DNA of 64,000 bases from Paraburkholderia ultramafica (lineage in GTDB: Bacteria > Pseudomonadota > Gammaproteobacteria > Burkholderiales > Burkholderiaceae): positions 62,001 to 126,000 of the forward strand of contig NZ_CADIKK010000018.1 in the NCBI RefSeq assembly GCF_902859915.1. The letters are read 5' to 3'. A model generated the notes under the pieces. The model saw only the letters and a list, made by a program, of their open reading frames with translations, ran no database searches and was not told the DNA's origin. The position numbers were made by a program, and so were the translations under genes. Below are positions 54,144-63,665 of the stretch, piece by piece. How positions within the stretch are numbered: the stretch's first letter is position 1; each line of letters opens with the position of its first letter.

Positions 54144-55427
54144 ATGAACTGGGCAGCGAGAGTGATTGGCGGGCGTTTCCACTATGGCTGGTTGACCGTA
54201 GCGGTGGTGTTTCTGGTACTGCTGGCGGCGGCCGGCACGCGCGCCACGCCGAGCGTGATGATGGTGCCGCTCGAGCATCAGTTCGGCTGGAGCCGCGCGA
54301 CGATCTCACTGGCGATTTCCGTGAACATCGCGCTTTACGGGCTGATGGGGCCGTTCGCGGCGGCGGCGATGCAGCGTTTCGGCGTCCGTCCCACGCTGCT
54401 GGTCGCGCTCGGCACGATGGCCGCGGGCGTGGCGCTGTCGTCGCTGATGACGCATCCGTGGCAGATGGTGCTGATCTGGGGCGTGATGGTCGGCGGCTCG
54501 ACGGGTGTCGCGGCGCTGTCGTTGTCGGCGACCGTGGTGACGCGCTGGTTCACCACGCACCGCGGCCTCGTGATGGGCATTCTCACGGCAAGTTCGGCCA
54601 CTGGCCAACTCGTGTTCCTGCCGGTGCTCGCGGCCATCGCCGAGCATTACGGCTGGCGCCAGGTCGTATGGGTCGTCGCGCTCGCGGCGGCGGTCGTGCT
54701 TCCGCTGGTCGCGTTTCTGCTGCCCGAACGCCCGGACGACATGAAGTTGCGTCCGTACGGCGAGCCGCACGACGCACCGGCCGCCAGCACCGTCACCAGA
54801 CAGAATCCGCTCGCCATTGCGTTCGGCACGCTCGCGATGGCGAGCAAGACCCGCGACTTCTGGCTGCTGTTCTTCAGCTTTTTCATCTGCGGCGCGAGCA
54901 CCAACGGCTACGTCGGCACCCATCTGATCGCGATGTGCGGCGACTACGGCATGACCGAGGTGCAGGGCGCGTCGCTGCTCGCCGCGATGGGCATCTTCGA
55001 TCTGTTCGGCACGACGCTGTCAGGCTGGCTGTCGGACCGCTTCAATAGCCGCGTGCTGCTGTTCTGGTATTACGGTCTGCGCGGCCTGTCGCTGATGTAT
55101 CTGCCGCACGCGTTCGGCATCGACTTCTTCGGTCTGCCGCTGTTTGCCGTGTTCTACGGCCTTGACTGGATCGCCACCGTTCCGCCGACCGTGCGTCTGG
55201 CGACGGACGTATACGGCAAGGAGTCGGCGCCGGTGGTATTCGGCTGGGTGGTGGCGGGCCACCAGCTCGGGGCGGCGTTCGCGGCGCTCGGCGCGGGCAT
55301 GCTGCGCGCGAGCCTGGGCACTTATACGGTGGCGTCGATGATTTCGGGCGGCCTGTGCCTGGTCGCCGCGGTAATTGTGTTGCGGATCAACCGGGCGGCG
55401 AAGGTGCCGGAACCGCAAGCGGTGTAA
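54144..55427 (+). CDS. MFS transporter (monocarboxylate/oxalate-formate type)
   Basis: 427 residues, about 12 helices: YGWLTVAVVFLVLLAAAGTR, FGWSRATISLAISVNIALYG, GLVMGILTASSATGQLVFLP, GWRQVVWVVALAAAVVLPLV and LFFSFFICGASTNGYVGTHL. The W-S-R-A-x-I-S start and overall plan are those of OFA/MCT-type carriers for organic acids; substrate not known. ATG 54144 follows TTGGAG. Its promoter is embedded in two TetR-type operators. Confidence 0.9.
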   Translation: MNWAARVIGGRFHYGWLTVAVVFLVLLAAAGTRATPSVMMVPLEHQFGWSRATISLAISVNIALYGLMGPFAAAAMQRFGVRPTLLVALGTMAAGVALSSLMTHPWQMVLIWGVMVGGSTGVAALSLSATVVTRWFTTHRGLVMGILTASSATGQLVFLPVLAAIAEHYGWRQVVWVVALAAAVVLPLVAFLLPERPDDMKLRPYGEPHDAPAASTVTRQNPLAIAFGTLAMASKTRDFWLLFFSFFICGASTNGYVGTHLIAMCGDYGMTEVQGASLLAAMGIFDLFGTTLSGWLSDRFNSRVLLFWYYGLRGLSLMYLPHAFGIDFFGLPLFAVFYGLDWIATVPPTVRLATDVYGKESAPVVFGWVVAGHQLGAAFAALGAGMLRASLGTYTVASMISGGLCLVAAVIVLRINRAAKVPEPQAV

Positions 55428-55615
55428 AGCTGCGCGCCGCGGTCGCAACAGAGCAACAGAGCAACACGCGACGGGCCCACCCAGGGGCCGTTTCCTTTTG
55501 CAAAGCGCGTGGAAACAAACTGCTCGCTTGTTGGACCGCGCGCGCCGAAGCCCGGTTATGCTATGTGACCCCGGGCGGCCGCCCGGCGATCATGAATTTC
55601 GACCGAGAGAAGCGC

Positions 55616-56209
55616 ATGACCAACAAACCTGCCCCTACCGAAGTTGCCATTCACGAGCTGATTGCAGGCCGCTGGAGCCCGCGCGCGTATTCGAGCGAAC
55701 TGGTGAGCCGCGAGAATTTGCGTTCCGTGCTCGAAGCGGCACGCTGGGCGCCGTCTTCGTATAACGCGCAGCCTTGGCGTTTTCTCGTATTCGATCGCAG
55801 CGTCGATGAGGTCTCGTACAAGCAGGCTTTCGCGACGCTGGTGCCGTTCAACCAGGGCTGGAATACCCGGGCGCCGGTGTTGATCGCCGTGACCGCGCAC
55901 ACGCTGACCAGCAAGGGCGAAGTGAATCGCTGCGCAGCGTACGATGCGGGCGCCGCGGCCATGGCGCTGGTACTGCAGGCGCATGCGCTCGGGCTTGCCG
56001 CGCATCAGATGAGCGGTTTCGATCCGAACGCATTCCGCACGGCATTCGCGCTGCCGAACGACGTCGAAGTGATCGCGATGATTTCGCTCGGCCACTACGG
56101 TGAGGTCGACAAGCTGGATCCGGTGCTGCGCGAACGCGAGAAGTCGGTGCGCCAGCGCCTGCCGCTGGCGGACATCGCCTACGGCGGCGGCTGGAAGAAG
56201 GCTTTCTGA
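55616..56209 (+). CDS. Nitroreductase family protein
   Basis: 197 residues. FMN-binding nitroreductase fold: WSPRAYSSELVSRENLRSVL, EAARWAPSSYNAQPWRFLVF, GAAAMALVLQAHALGLAAHQ, MSGFDPNAFRTAF. Such enzymes reduce nitro or quinone compounds with NAD(P)H; the natural substrate is unknown. ATG 55616 follows GAGAGAAG; ATG 55592 is possible. Confidence 0.92.
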   Translation: MTNKPAPTEVAIHELIAGRWSPRAYSSELVSRENLRSVLEAARWAPSSYNAQPWRFLVFDRSVDEVSYKQAFATLVPFNQGWNTRAPVLIAVTAHTLTSKGEVNRCAAYDAGAAAMALVLQAHALGLAAHQMSGFDPNAFRTAFALPNDVEVIAMISLGHYGEVDKLDPVLREREKSVRQRLPLADIAYGGGWKKAF

Positions 56210-56234
56210 ACGGCTTGCAGCCCCTGAGGTGACA

Positions 56235-56266
56235 AAAAAACGCGCGGCGCCGACCGCGCGTTTTTT
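56235..56266. terminator. Bidirectional terminator, nitroreductase / MFS
   Basis: AAAAAACGCGCGG pairs with CCGCGCGTTTTTT around a 6-nt loop, flanked by T on both strands. It serves two convergent genes. Confidence 0.9.
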
Positions 56267-57740
56267 ATTCCGCGTCGTCCGCGACGCTCGATAGCGGCGC
56301 CGCCACGTGCTCGAGCGGTTTCCGCTCCGCGTCCACACCCCAGATCGCCGCGACCACAGCCGCCACCAGCATCAGCCCCGAGCCGACCAGATAGCCCGAA
56401 AACACCTCGCTGCGTTGCTGCGTGTCGATCAGCCGGCCGAAGAACGCCGGCCCGACAATGCCGCCAAGCGCCGTGCCGAACGCATAGAAGACCGCGATCG
56501 CCAGCGCGCGGATTTCGAGCGGAAATGATTCGCTGACCGTCAGATAGGCCGAACTCGCCGCTGCCGAGGCGAAGAAGAAAATCACCATCCAGGCGATCGT
56601 CTGCGTGACGACGGTTAGCAGGTGCTGCTCGAACAGGTAGCCGCTCAGCGTCAGCAGGATCGCGGACATCGCATAGGTCGTCGCGATCATCTTGCGCCGT
56701 CCGATCACATCGAACAGCCGGCCCAGCAGCAGCGGCCCGAGAAAATTGCCGAGTGCGAAGGGCAGCAGGTACCAGCCGATGCGCTCGCCTGGCACCTGGT
56801 AGAAATCGGTGAGCACGAGCGCGTAGGTGAAGAAGATCGCGTTGTAGAAGAACGCCTGCGCGGTCATCAGCGTCAGGCCGACCAGAGCGCGGCGTCGGTG
56901 CACTTTGAAGAGCGTGTGGAATACCTCGCGCAGCGGCGTATGCCGGCGGGCGCGCAGCCGCAGTCGCGTGAGGCTGTCGTCGGAGAGCACGTGGCCTTCG
57001 TGGCGAAAGCGCGTCTCGATCCGTTCGACGATCGAGCGTGCGGCGCGCTCGCCGCCGTGCGTCACCAGCCAGCGGGGGCTTTCGGGTATCCAGACGCGCA
57101 TTGGCAAAATCCCCAGCGCCAGCACCGCGCCGATGAAGAAGCAGGCGCGCCAGCCCCAGTCGGCCGGCAGCAGGTGTGGATCGAGCAGCACCAGCGAGCC
57201 CGCCGCGCCGAGCGCCGCGCCGACCCAGAACGTGCCGTTGATGCCGAGATCGGTCCAGCCGCGCACCCGGGCCGGCGTGAATTCCTGGATCGTCGAATTG
57301 ATCGCCGTGTATTCGCCGCCGATGCCCGCGCCGGTCAGGAAGCGAAACAGCAGGAAACTGCCCAGATTCCACGACAGCGAGGTCGCCGCGGTGGCGGCCA
57401 GATAGAGCGCGAGCGTGATGAAAAACAGCTTGCGCCGGCCGAGCCGGTCGGTCAGCCAGCCGAACCCGAGCGCACCGAGCACCGCGCCGGCGATGTACGC
57501 GCTGCCCGCGAGGCCCACGTCAGCGTTGGAAAAGCGCAACGACGGACTGGACTTCAACGCACTCGCGACGGCGCCCGCCAGCGTCACTTCGAGACCGTCG
57601 AGCAGCCACGTGACGCCCAGCGCCACCACGATCAGCGAGTGAAAGCGGCCCCACGGCAGCCGGTCGAGCCGCGAGGGCAGGTCCGTTTCGATCAGCATGG
57701 CGGTTTTTTCGTGAACGGCGGCAGTCGGCGGTGCGCTCAT
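56265..57740 (-). CDS. MFS transporter, sugar porter type
   Basis: 491 residues, 12 helices. Seen: LDGLEVTLAGAVASALKS, the loop motif GFGWLTDRLGRRKLFFITLA, FLTGAGIGGEYTAINSTIQE, RVWIPESPRWLVTHGGERAA (sugar-porter PESPR), and LLLGRLFDVIGRRKMIATTY. Aromatic or sugar substrates are both possible. The start ATG at 57740 follows GGAG. Confidence 0.92.
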   Translation of the reverse strand: MSAPPTAAVHEKTAMLIETDLPSRLDRLPWGRFHSLIVVALGVTWLLDGLEVTLAGAVASALKSSPSLRFSNADVGLAGSAYIAGAVLGALGFGWLTDRLGRRKLFFITLALYLAATAATSLSWNLGSFLLFRFLTGAGIGGEYTAINSTIQEFTPARVRGWTDLGINGTFWVGAALGAAGSLVLLDPHLLPADWGWRACFFIGAVLALGILPMRVWIPESPRWLVTHGGERAARSIVERIETRFRHEGHVLSDDSLTRLRLRARRHTPLREVFHTLFKVHRRRALVGLTLMTAQAFFYNAIFFTYALVLTDFYQVPGERIGWYLLPFALGNFLGPLLLGRLFDVIGRRKMIATTYAMSAILLTLSGYLFEQHLLTVVTQTIAWMVIFFFASAAASSAYLTVSESFPLEIRALAIAVFYAFGTALGGIVGPAFFGRLIDTQQRSEVFSGYLVGSGLMLVAAVVAAIWGVDAERKPLEHVAAPLSSVADDAE

Positions 57741-57929
57741 TGCTTGAAGTCTCCTCAATCCGGAAATTTGGCGGCGTATCCTGTCGAAACGAGCAAGATT
57801 CGTTCCGTCGAACGATACGTTTGCGATACCGCGGCCATTCCAAAAGCGTTAGTTGATACTGATTGAGCTTTCGTGATACAAAGCCGCTCCCCTTTCTGTC
57901 CGCGCCAGCCGTGAGCGGCGATTCCTGCC

Positions 57930-59180
57930 ATGAACTATTGCGCGATTGACTTCGGTACTTCCAACTCGGCCGTGGCCGTGCCTGACGGCACTCAGCTGAA
58001 GCTCGCGCCCGTCGAAGGCGCCTATACGACGCTGCCCACCTCGGTCTTTTTCAATACCGACGAGGACACCCGCGAATTCGGGCGGGCGGCGCTGGCCGCG
58101 TACATCGACGGATTCGACGGCCGCCTGATGCGCTCGATGAAAAGCATTCTCGGCTCGCCGCTCGCCGAGAACTCCACCGATCTGGGCGATGGTTCCGCGA
58201 TCAAGTACACCGAGGTGATCGCGATTTTCGTCGATCACCTCAAACGTTCGGCCGAAAAGAGCGTCGGCGGCGCGATCAACCGCGCGGTGCTGGGCCGCCC
58301 GGTGTTTTTCGTCGACGACGATCCGCGCGCCGATCAGATGGCGCAGCAGCAGCTCGAAGCTGCGGCGCGGTCGGTCGGCTTGCGGGAAATTCACTTTCAG
58401 TATGAGCCGATCGCGGCCGCGTTCGACTATGAATCGCATCTGACGGAAGAGGGACTCGTGCTGGTGGCCGATATCGGCGGTGGTACGTCGGACTTTTCCT
58501 TGGTGCGGGTCGGGCCGGAGCGGATGAAGCGCGTCGAGCGCAAGGACGACGTGCTGGCCCACCACGGCGTGCACGTCGCGGGCACGGACTTCGACCGCCG
58601 CGTCGAACTGACGACGATCCTGCGTGAACTCGGCTATCAGGCGCTCGATCCGGAAGGGCGTGAGATTCCGAACCGGATCTATTTCGATCTGGCGACCTGG
58701 CACCTGATCAACACGGTCTATGCGCCGAAGCGCGTGAGCGAACTCGCGCTGATGCGGCACCTGTTCACCGAGGTCAAGCACCACGACCGCCTGATGCGCG
58801 TCGTGGAGCGCCGCCTCGGGCACGCGCTGGCGGCGCACGCGGAAGAGGCGAAGATCGGCGTGGCGGCGGGCGGCGAGACGCTGATCGACCTCGACGAAGT
58901 GGAAGACGACCTGCGCCTCGCATTCGACGAAGCCCAACTCATCAAGGCGGGCCAGGATGAGACGCAGCGCATCGTGCAGGCGGCGCGCGACACGGTCCAG
59001 GCGGCCGGCGTCGCGCCGCGCGATGTCGGGGCGATTTATTTCACGGGCGGTTCGACCGGTCTGGCGTTTCTATCCGGCGCATTGGCGGCGGCATTTCCGG
59101 ATGCCAAAGCGGTATTCGGCGATCGTCTCGCCAGTGTCGCGACGGGACTCGGTATTCACGCCCGGCGTTTGTTCGGATAA
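57930..59180 (+). CDS. Hsp70 family protein (YegD-like)
   Basis: 416 residues, an actin/Hsp70 ATPase fold without the substrate-binding domain. Phosphate 1 motif YCAIDFGTSNSAVAVPDGT, phosphate 2 LVADIGGGTSDFSLVRVGPE, adenosine motif IYFTGGSTGLAFLSGALAAA. YegD is a putative chaperone of unknown function; length fits. Divergent from the MFS gene (189 bp between). Confidence 0.92.
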   Translation: MNYCAIDFGTSNSAVAVPDGTQLKLAPVEGAYTTLPTSVFFNTDEDTREFGRAALAAYIDGFDGRLMRSMKSILGSPLAENSTDLGDGSAIKYTEVIAIFVDHLKRSAEKSVGGAINRAVLGRPVFFVDDDPRADQMAQQQLEAAARSVGLREIHFQYEPIAAAFDYESHLTEEGLVLVADIGGGTSDFSLVRVGPERMKRVERKDDVLAHHGVHVAGTDFDRRVELTTILRELGYQALDPEGREIPNRIYFDLATWHLINTVYAPKRVSELALMRHLFTEVKHHDRLMRVVERRLGHALAAHAEEAKIGVAAGGETLIDLDEVEDDLRLAFDEAQLIKAGQDETQRIVQAARDTVQAAGVAPRDVGAIYFTGGSTGLAFLSGALAAAFPDAKAVFGDRLASVATGLGIHARRLFG

Positions 59181-59241
59181 CCAGCAAACTAATCCGTCGC
59201 ATACTGCGAAGATAATCAGCGTATTCAGTTGCAGCGCATAT

Positions 59242-59270
59242 AAAAAAACCCCGCCGAGGCGGGGTTTTTT
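59242..59270. terminator. Bidirectional terminator, Hsp70-like / csp
   Basis: A7-CCCCGCC pairs with GGCGGGG-T6; the loop is minimal. It serves convergent genes. Confidence 0.85.
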
Positions 59271-59293
59271 GCGTCCAGAAGGAAGCGTGTTGC

Positions 59294-59497
59294 TTACACC
59301 GGCTTGATGTTAGCAGCTTGCTTGCCCTTCGGGCCCGTCTTCACTTCAAACGTAACCTTTTGGTTTTCTTGCAGCGTCTTGAAGCCTTCCGTGCGGATTT
59401 CCGAGAAATGCGCGAACAGATCTTCGCCACCGCCGTCCGGCGTGATGAAGCCAAAGCCCTTTGCGTCATTGAACCACTTGACGGTACCGGTTTCCAT
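59294..59497 (-). CDS. cspA: Cold-shock protein (CspA family)
   Basis: 67-residue single cold-shock domain: TGTVKWFNDAKGFGFITPDG with RNP1 KGFGFI and RNP2 DLFAHF. Binds single-stranded RNA and melts structures. It has a promoter at 59645-59673 and a leader of about 140 nt, like cold-inducible csp mRNAs. AGGA before ATG. Confidence 0.95.
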   Translation of the reverse strand: METGTVKWFNDAKGFGFITPDGGGEDLFAHFSEIRTEGFKTLQENQKVTFEVKTGPKGKQAANIKPV

Positions 59498-59758
59498 ATT
59501 ACTTGTTCCTAAAGATGGTAAATAAGGCCGAAGCCCAGAGGGTGCATGAAAATCAAGGAAGGGGGTAATGGGACCAACCGGAGTACCGTTGATGGGCGAA
59601 CTACGAAAGACCAATTCACTCGCCGCTTGAAATCCTGCCCGAACGTTATACGGCCATTTCGAGCGAAGGTCAACACCTCTGCTCAAATCTTTACGAATAT
59701 TTGGCAGGTGGGCGCGGTTTTTGCTTACAAAGCTTGCTGTCTGTCCGGGTTTTTTGCT
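59498..59758. other. csp leader and promoter region
   Basis: Holds the long csp leader and promoter; the rest of the gap up to 59931 is the structured permease leader listed separately. No gene seen. Confidence 0.6.
59645..59673 (-). promoter_or_regulatory. Sigma-70 promoter of the cold-shock gene
   Basis: Leftward TTGACC (59668-59673), 17-bp spacer, TATAAC (59645-59650). Predicted start near 59638, leaving about 140 nt of leader. Confidence 0.75.
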
Positions 59759-59910
59759 AGGGAGAACCCTTGGTTTCGCTGCAGCAAGTCGGTGCAACCG
59801 TTAAACTACGCGCCGCGCGTCGGTTGCACCTATCTAGGGTGGATCCGTCGCGCATGCATGCGCGTCACCTCGTCTCCAGCGCCACAAGCGATGTCACGTG
59901 GTGCCGACAT
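59759..59910 (+). promoter_or_regulatory. Densely structured leader of the APC permease
   Basis: Runs of self-complementary DNA: AGGG-AGAA-CCCT (59759-59770), GCTGCAGC (59778-59785), a 10-bp stem GGTGCAACCG (59791-59800)/CGGTTGCACC (59821-59830) enclosing ACGCG-CCG-CGCGT (59808-59820), a perfect 16-bp palindrome CGCGCATGCATGCGCG (59849-59864), and ATGTC/GACAT (59891-59910). It ends about 20 bases before the permease GTG. It may be RNA structure or operators. Confidence 0.6.
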
Positions 59911-59931
59911 GGTTCTGATACAGGAGAAGAC

Positions 59932-61527
59932 GTGAAAAGTTCTATACAACGGAACATCGGGCCGTTCGCGCTGCTGCTGACCGGCCTGGGTTCGATCATC
60001 GGATCAGGTTGGCTGTTCGGCGCGTGGAAGGCCGCAAAGATTGCCGGTCCGGCTGCCATTTGCGCATGGGTCATCGGTGCGGTCGTGATTCTCGCGATTG
60101 CGCTGACCTACGCGGAACTCGGCGCGATGTTCCCGGAGTCTGGCGGGATGGTGCGTTATGCGCGCTATTCGCATGGTGCGCTGGTCGGTTTCATCAGCGC
60201 GTGGGCCAACTGGATCGCAATCGTTTCGGTGATTCCAATCGAGGCTGAAGCATCCATTCAATATATGAGTACATGGCCCTATCCATGGGCGCATGCGTTG
60301 TTCATCGATGGATCATTAACCACCAACGGGTTATTGCTGTCCGCTGGCCTCGTGATCATTTACTTCCTGCTCAACTACTGGGGCGTCAAACTGTTCGCGC
60401 GCGCCAATTCGGCGATCACGATCTTCAAGTTCCTGATCCCCGGCGCGACGATCCTCGGCTTGATGCTGACGGGCTTCCACAAGGAAAACTTCGGCGAAGT
60501 GAGCACCTTCGCGCCGTACGGCTGGTCGTCGGTGCTGACCGCGGTGGCGACGAGCGGCATCGTGTTCGCGTTCAACGGTTTCCAGAGCCCGATCAACCTC
60601 GCCGGTGAAGCGCGCAATCCGGGCAAGAGCGTGCCGTTCGCGGTGATCGGCTCGATCCTGCTGGCGCTGGTGATCTACGTGCTGCTGCAGATCGCGTATA
60701 TCGGCGCGGTGAACCCGAGCGACGTGATGAAGGGCTGGAGCCACTTCAACTTCGCTTCGCCGTTCGCGGAACTCGCGATCGCGCTGAACCTGAACTGGCT
60801 GGCGATCCTGCTGTACGTCGACGCCTTCGTCAGCCCCAGCGGCACCGGTACGACCTATATGGCGACCACCACCCGCATGATCTACGCGATGGAGCGCAAC
60901 AACACGATGCCGAAGATGTTCGGCAATGTGCACCCGTTCTATGGCGTGCCGCGCCAGGCGATGTGGTTCAACCTGTTGGTGTCGTTCATTTTCCTGTTCT
61001 TCTTCCGCGGCTGGAGTTCGCTGGCGGCGGTGATCTCGGTCGCCACCGTGATCTCGTACCTGACGGGCCCGATCAGCCTGATGGCGTTGCGCCGCGCGGC
61101 GACGGATCTTGAGCGTCCGTTGCACATCGTCGGCATGAGGGTGATCGCGCCGTTCGCGTTCGTGTGCGCGTCGCTGATCCTTTACTGGGCCAAGTGGCCG
61201 CTCACCGGCGAAATCATTCTGCTGATGGTCGTCGCGTTGCCGGTGTACTTCTACTTCCAGGCGAAGTCGGGCTTTGCCGGCTGGGGCCGCGATCTGAAGG
61301 CGGCATGGTGGCTGGTCGCCTACCTGCCGATCATGGCGATTCTGTCGCTGATCGGCAGCAAGCAGTTCGGCGGCTTCGGCATCCTGCCGTACGGCTGGGA
61401 CATGCTGGTGGTGATCGCGTTCTCGCTGGTGTTCTACTACTGGGGTGTCAATAGCGGCTATCGCTCGGAGTATCTGGAAGAGCGTGAGACCCACGACGAA
61501 GTGCTCGAAAGCATAGGCGCGCATTAA
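59932..61527 (+). CDS. APC family amino acid permease
   Basis: 531 residues, about 12-14 helices. Seen: GPFALLLTGLGSIIGSGWLF (the APC helix-1 substrate loop), AELGAMFPESGGMVRYARYS, NSAITIFKFLIPGATILGLM, GIVFAFNGFQSPINLAGEAR and the acidic tail YLEERETHDEVLESIG. It imports amino acids or amines; the substrate is unknown. GTG 59932 follows AGGAG; upstream in-frame codons lie in the structured leader. Confidence 0.9.
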   Translation: MKSSIQRNIGPFALLLTGLGSIIGSGWLFGAWKAAKIAGPAAICAWVIGAVVILAIALTYAELGAMFPESGGMVRYARYSHGALVGFISAWANWIAIVSVIPIEAEASIQYMSTWPYPWAHALFIDGSLTTNGLLLSAGLVIIYFLLNYWGVKLFARANSAITIFKFLIPGATILGLMLTGFHKENFGEVSTFAPYGWSSVLTAVATSGIVFAFNGFQSPINLAGEARNPGKSVPFAVIGSILLALVIYVLLQIAYIGAVNPSDVMKGWSHFNFASPFAELAIALNLNWLAILLYVDAFVSPSGTGTTYMATTTRMIYAMERNNTMPKMFGNVHPFYGVPRQAMWFNLLVSFIFLFFFRGWSSLAAVISVATVISYLTGPISLMALRRAATDLERPLHIVGMRVIAPFAFVCASLILYWAKWPLTGEIILLMVVALPVYFYFQAKSGFAGWGRDLKAAWWLVAYLPIMAILSLIGSKQFGGFGILPYGWDMLVVIAFSLVFYYWGVNSGYRSEYLEERETHDEVLESIGAH

Positions 61528-61574
61528 AGCGCCACGCTGAGCCTGTCGGCCGGAGCGTGGTTGGGTCCGGGACG

Positions 61575-61612
61575 AAAAAAAGCCCGCCTGAGTTGCTCAG
61601 GCGGGCTTTTTT
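61575..61612. terminator. Bidirectional terminator, permease / dioxygenase
   Basis: A7-GCCCGCCTGAG pairs with CTCAGGCGGGC-T6 around a short loop. It serves two convergent genes. Confidence 0.92.
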
Positions 61613-61638
61613 GTTTGCTGCCGCGTGCTGGCGCAGGA

Positions 61639-62424
61639 TCAGGCGGTGCCGAACACGTAGTTCGTCATCGCGAGCGAACGCTGGTACGTGCCGAGCGACT
61701 GAATGGCCAGCGAATAGTCGTCGTCTGCCGCGCCCAATGCGGCGAACACGGGCAGCAGATGCTCGTCGGTCGGATGCATCAGCACCGCGTACGGCGCCTG
61801 GCGGCGGTAGTCGAGCAGCGCGTCGACGTCGTGCGCGGCGAGCTTCGCCTCGAACCAGTCGGTGAATTCGGTGACGCGCGGATCGGCATCTTCCGGGCGT
61901 GCGGAAAAGTCGGCGGCGCGCAGGTTGTGCGTGATCTGGCCGGAGCCGATCACCATCACGCCGTCGTCTTTCAGCGAGCGCAGCGCGCGGCCCACACGGA
62001 AGTGGTGCGCGGCGTCCATGTGCGGCTGGATCGACAACTGCGCGATCGGCAGGTCGGCATGCGGGAACATCAACAGCATCGGCACCCATGCGCCGTGGTC
62101 GAGTCCGTGCGGCTGGACGTCCGCGACGATGCCGTTATCGCTGAGCAGCACGGCGGCGCGGCGCGCGATGTCGGGCGCGCCCGGCGCCGGGTACTGAATC
62201 TCGTACAGCTGACGCGGAAAGCCGTAGAAGTCGTGGATGGTTTCCGGCGCCGTGGCGATGCTCGCCAGCGGCTGCGCAGTGCCCCAGTGGGCCGACAGCA
62301 TCAGCACGGCTTGCGGACGCGGCAGTTGCGCGCTCAGTGCGCCGAATTCCGCGGACGGCAACGACGGGTCGATCGGCAGCGTGGGTGCGCCGTGGGACAG
62401 GAAAAGCGAAGGTAGGCGGGTCAT
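61639..62424 (-). CDS. Extradiol-type dioxygenase, YgiD/LigB family (DODA)
   Basis: 261 residues. Metal-binding fold: SLFLSHGAPTLPID (His ligand), AVLMLSAHWGTAQPLASIAT (second His), DHGAWVPMLLMFPHADLPIA, VMVIGSGQITHNLRAAD and APYAVLMHPTDEHLLPVFAA. Family members ring-open catechol-type compounds (4,5-DOPA in plants); the bacterial substrate is not known. The start at 62424 gives the usual TRLPSLFLSHGAP opening; the extension to 62541 is not family-like. Confidence 0.92.
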   Translation of the reverse strand: MTRLPSLFLSHGAPTLPIDPSLPSAEFGALSAQLPRPQAVLMLSAHWGTAQPLASIATAPETIHDFYGFPRQLYEIQYPAPGAPDIARRAAVLLSDNGIVADVQPHGLDHGAWVPMLLMFPHADLPIAQLSIQPHMDAAHHFRVGRALRSLKDDGVMVIGSGQITHNLRAADFSARPEDADPRVTEFTDWFEAKLAAHDVDALLDYRRQAPYAVLMHPTDEHLLPVFAALGAADDDYSLAIQSLGTYQRSLAMTNYVFGTA

Positions 62425-62587
62425 GGCAGCAACACAGCCGCGAGGGCGCGGCGCAGAGGTTGGGTTGCTATCAATATAGGCCCGCACTGCCGTTTGATAA
62501 ACGGGCGAAAACAGAATTGATTGTGTCGCCGCCGTTGTCAATCGATCCGCATGGAATCACGCAACGGCTGCGACACGAAGCTGCGCG

Positions 62588-63187
62588 CTACTCCTGAGCG
62601 CCACGCAGTCCCGCCCACGCGGGGGACAAAGCCGGCCCGAGCGCGAACAGATCGAGCACGCGCGCCACGGTGTGGTCGACCATTTCGTCGATCGACGTAG
62701 GTTGGTTGTAGAACGCAGGCAGCGGCGGGAAGATCACACCGCCCATTTCGGTGACCGCCGTCATATTGCGCAGATGCGCGAGATTGAACGGCGTTTCGCG
62801 CACGAGGAGCACCAGGCGGCGGCGCTCTTTGAGCGTGACATCGGCGGCGCGAGTGATCAGGTTGTCGGAGAGGCCGTGCGCGACGCTCGCAAGCGTCTTC
62901 ATCGAGCAGGGGGCGATCACCATGCCGTCCGTGGCAAACGAGCCGGACGCGATGCTCGCGCCGACGTCGCGCACCGAATGGACAACATCCGCGAGCGGAT
63001 GCACGTCTTCTTTGCTCAACTGGAGTTCGTGCTGGATATTGAGCCAGCCCGCGCTCGAAATCAGCAGATGGCTCTCGACGCCGCCCAGCCTGCGCAGCGT
63101 TTCGAGCAGCCGGATGCCGTAGATGGCGCCGGTCGCACCGGTAATCGCGACGATCAGCCGGCGTGGCGCCGCAGCGCGTGTTTCCAT
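62588..63187 (-). CDS. ubiX: Flavin prenyltransferase
   Basis: 199 residues. UbiX prenylates FMN to make the cofactor of UbiD-type decarboxylases in ubiquinone synthesis. Seen: RRLIVAITGATGAIYGIRLL, SVRDVGASIASGSFATDGMV, IAPCSMKTLASVAHGLSDNL and VLLVRETPFNLAHLRNM. Usual length. Divergent from the dioxygenase? No: both run leftward, with a 163-bp gap, so UbiX is upstream. Confidence 0.95.
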   Translation of the reverse strand: METRAAAPRRLIVAITGATGAIYGIRLLETLRRLGGVESHLLISSAGWLNIQHELQLSKEDVHPLADVVHSVRDVGASIASGSFATDGMVIAPCSMKTLASVAHGLSDNLITRAADVTLKERRRLVLLVRETPFNLAHLRNMTAVTEMGGVIFPPLPAFYNQPTSIDEMVDHTVARVLDLFALGPALSPAWAGLRGAQE

Positions 63188-63231
63188 GGCTCGCGGCGTC
63201 TTAGGGATACAAATGTAGGGACCGTGGCCGC

Positions 63232-63543
63232 TCAGGCCGCGGCGAACAGCTGCTGCAGTTCGCCCGATTCGTACATTTCCATCATGATGTCCGAGCCGCC
63301 GATGAACTCGCCCTTCACGTAGAGCTGCGGAATGGTCGGCCAGTTCGAGAACTGCTTGATGCCCTGACGGACTTCGTCGTCTTCGAGGACGTTGACGGTT
63401 TTGATTTCACCGACGCCGCACGCCTTCAGGATCTGGATGGCGCGGCCCGAAAAGCCGCACATCGGGAACTGGGCAGTGCCCTTCATGAAGAGGACGACGT
63501 TGTTTTCGTCGACGATTTGCTTGATGCGTTGTTGCGTATCCAT
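63232..63543 (-). CDS. grxD: Monothiol glutaredoxin (Grx4 type)
   Basis: 103 residues with active site CGFS (MKGTAQFPMCGFSGRAIQIL), then VNVLEDDEVRQGIKQFSNWP, TIPQLYVKGEFIGGSDIMME. Monothiol Grx carries 2Fe-2S clusters, often with BolA proteins such as the one at 28292. Starts 122 bp after the prmC stop, in the same direction. Confidence 0.96.
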   Translation of the reverse strand: MDTQQRIKQIVDENNVVLFMKGTAQFPMCGFSGRAIQILKACGVGEIKTVNVLEDDEVRQGIKQFSNWPTIPQLYVKGEFIGGSDIMMEMYESGELQQLFAAA

Positions 63544-63665
63544 GACTGACCTTGCGGTTCCGTTATGTGTAGGGAATAGGCTGAAATGATAGCGGATTTC
63601 GGTACGGCCGGCGGAGGGTTGCGTTGCCCGTGCGCCGACTGTGGGTATTCAGCGCGTGGCGCAGC

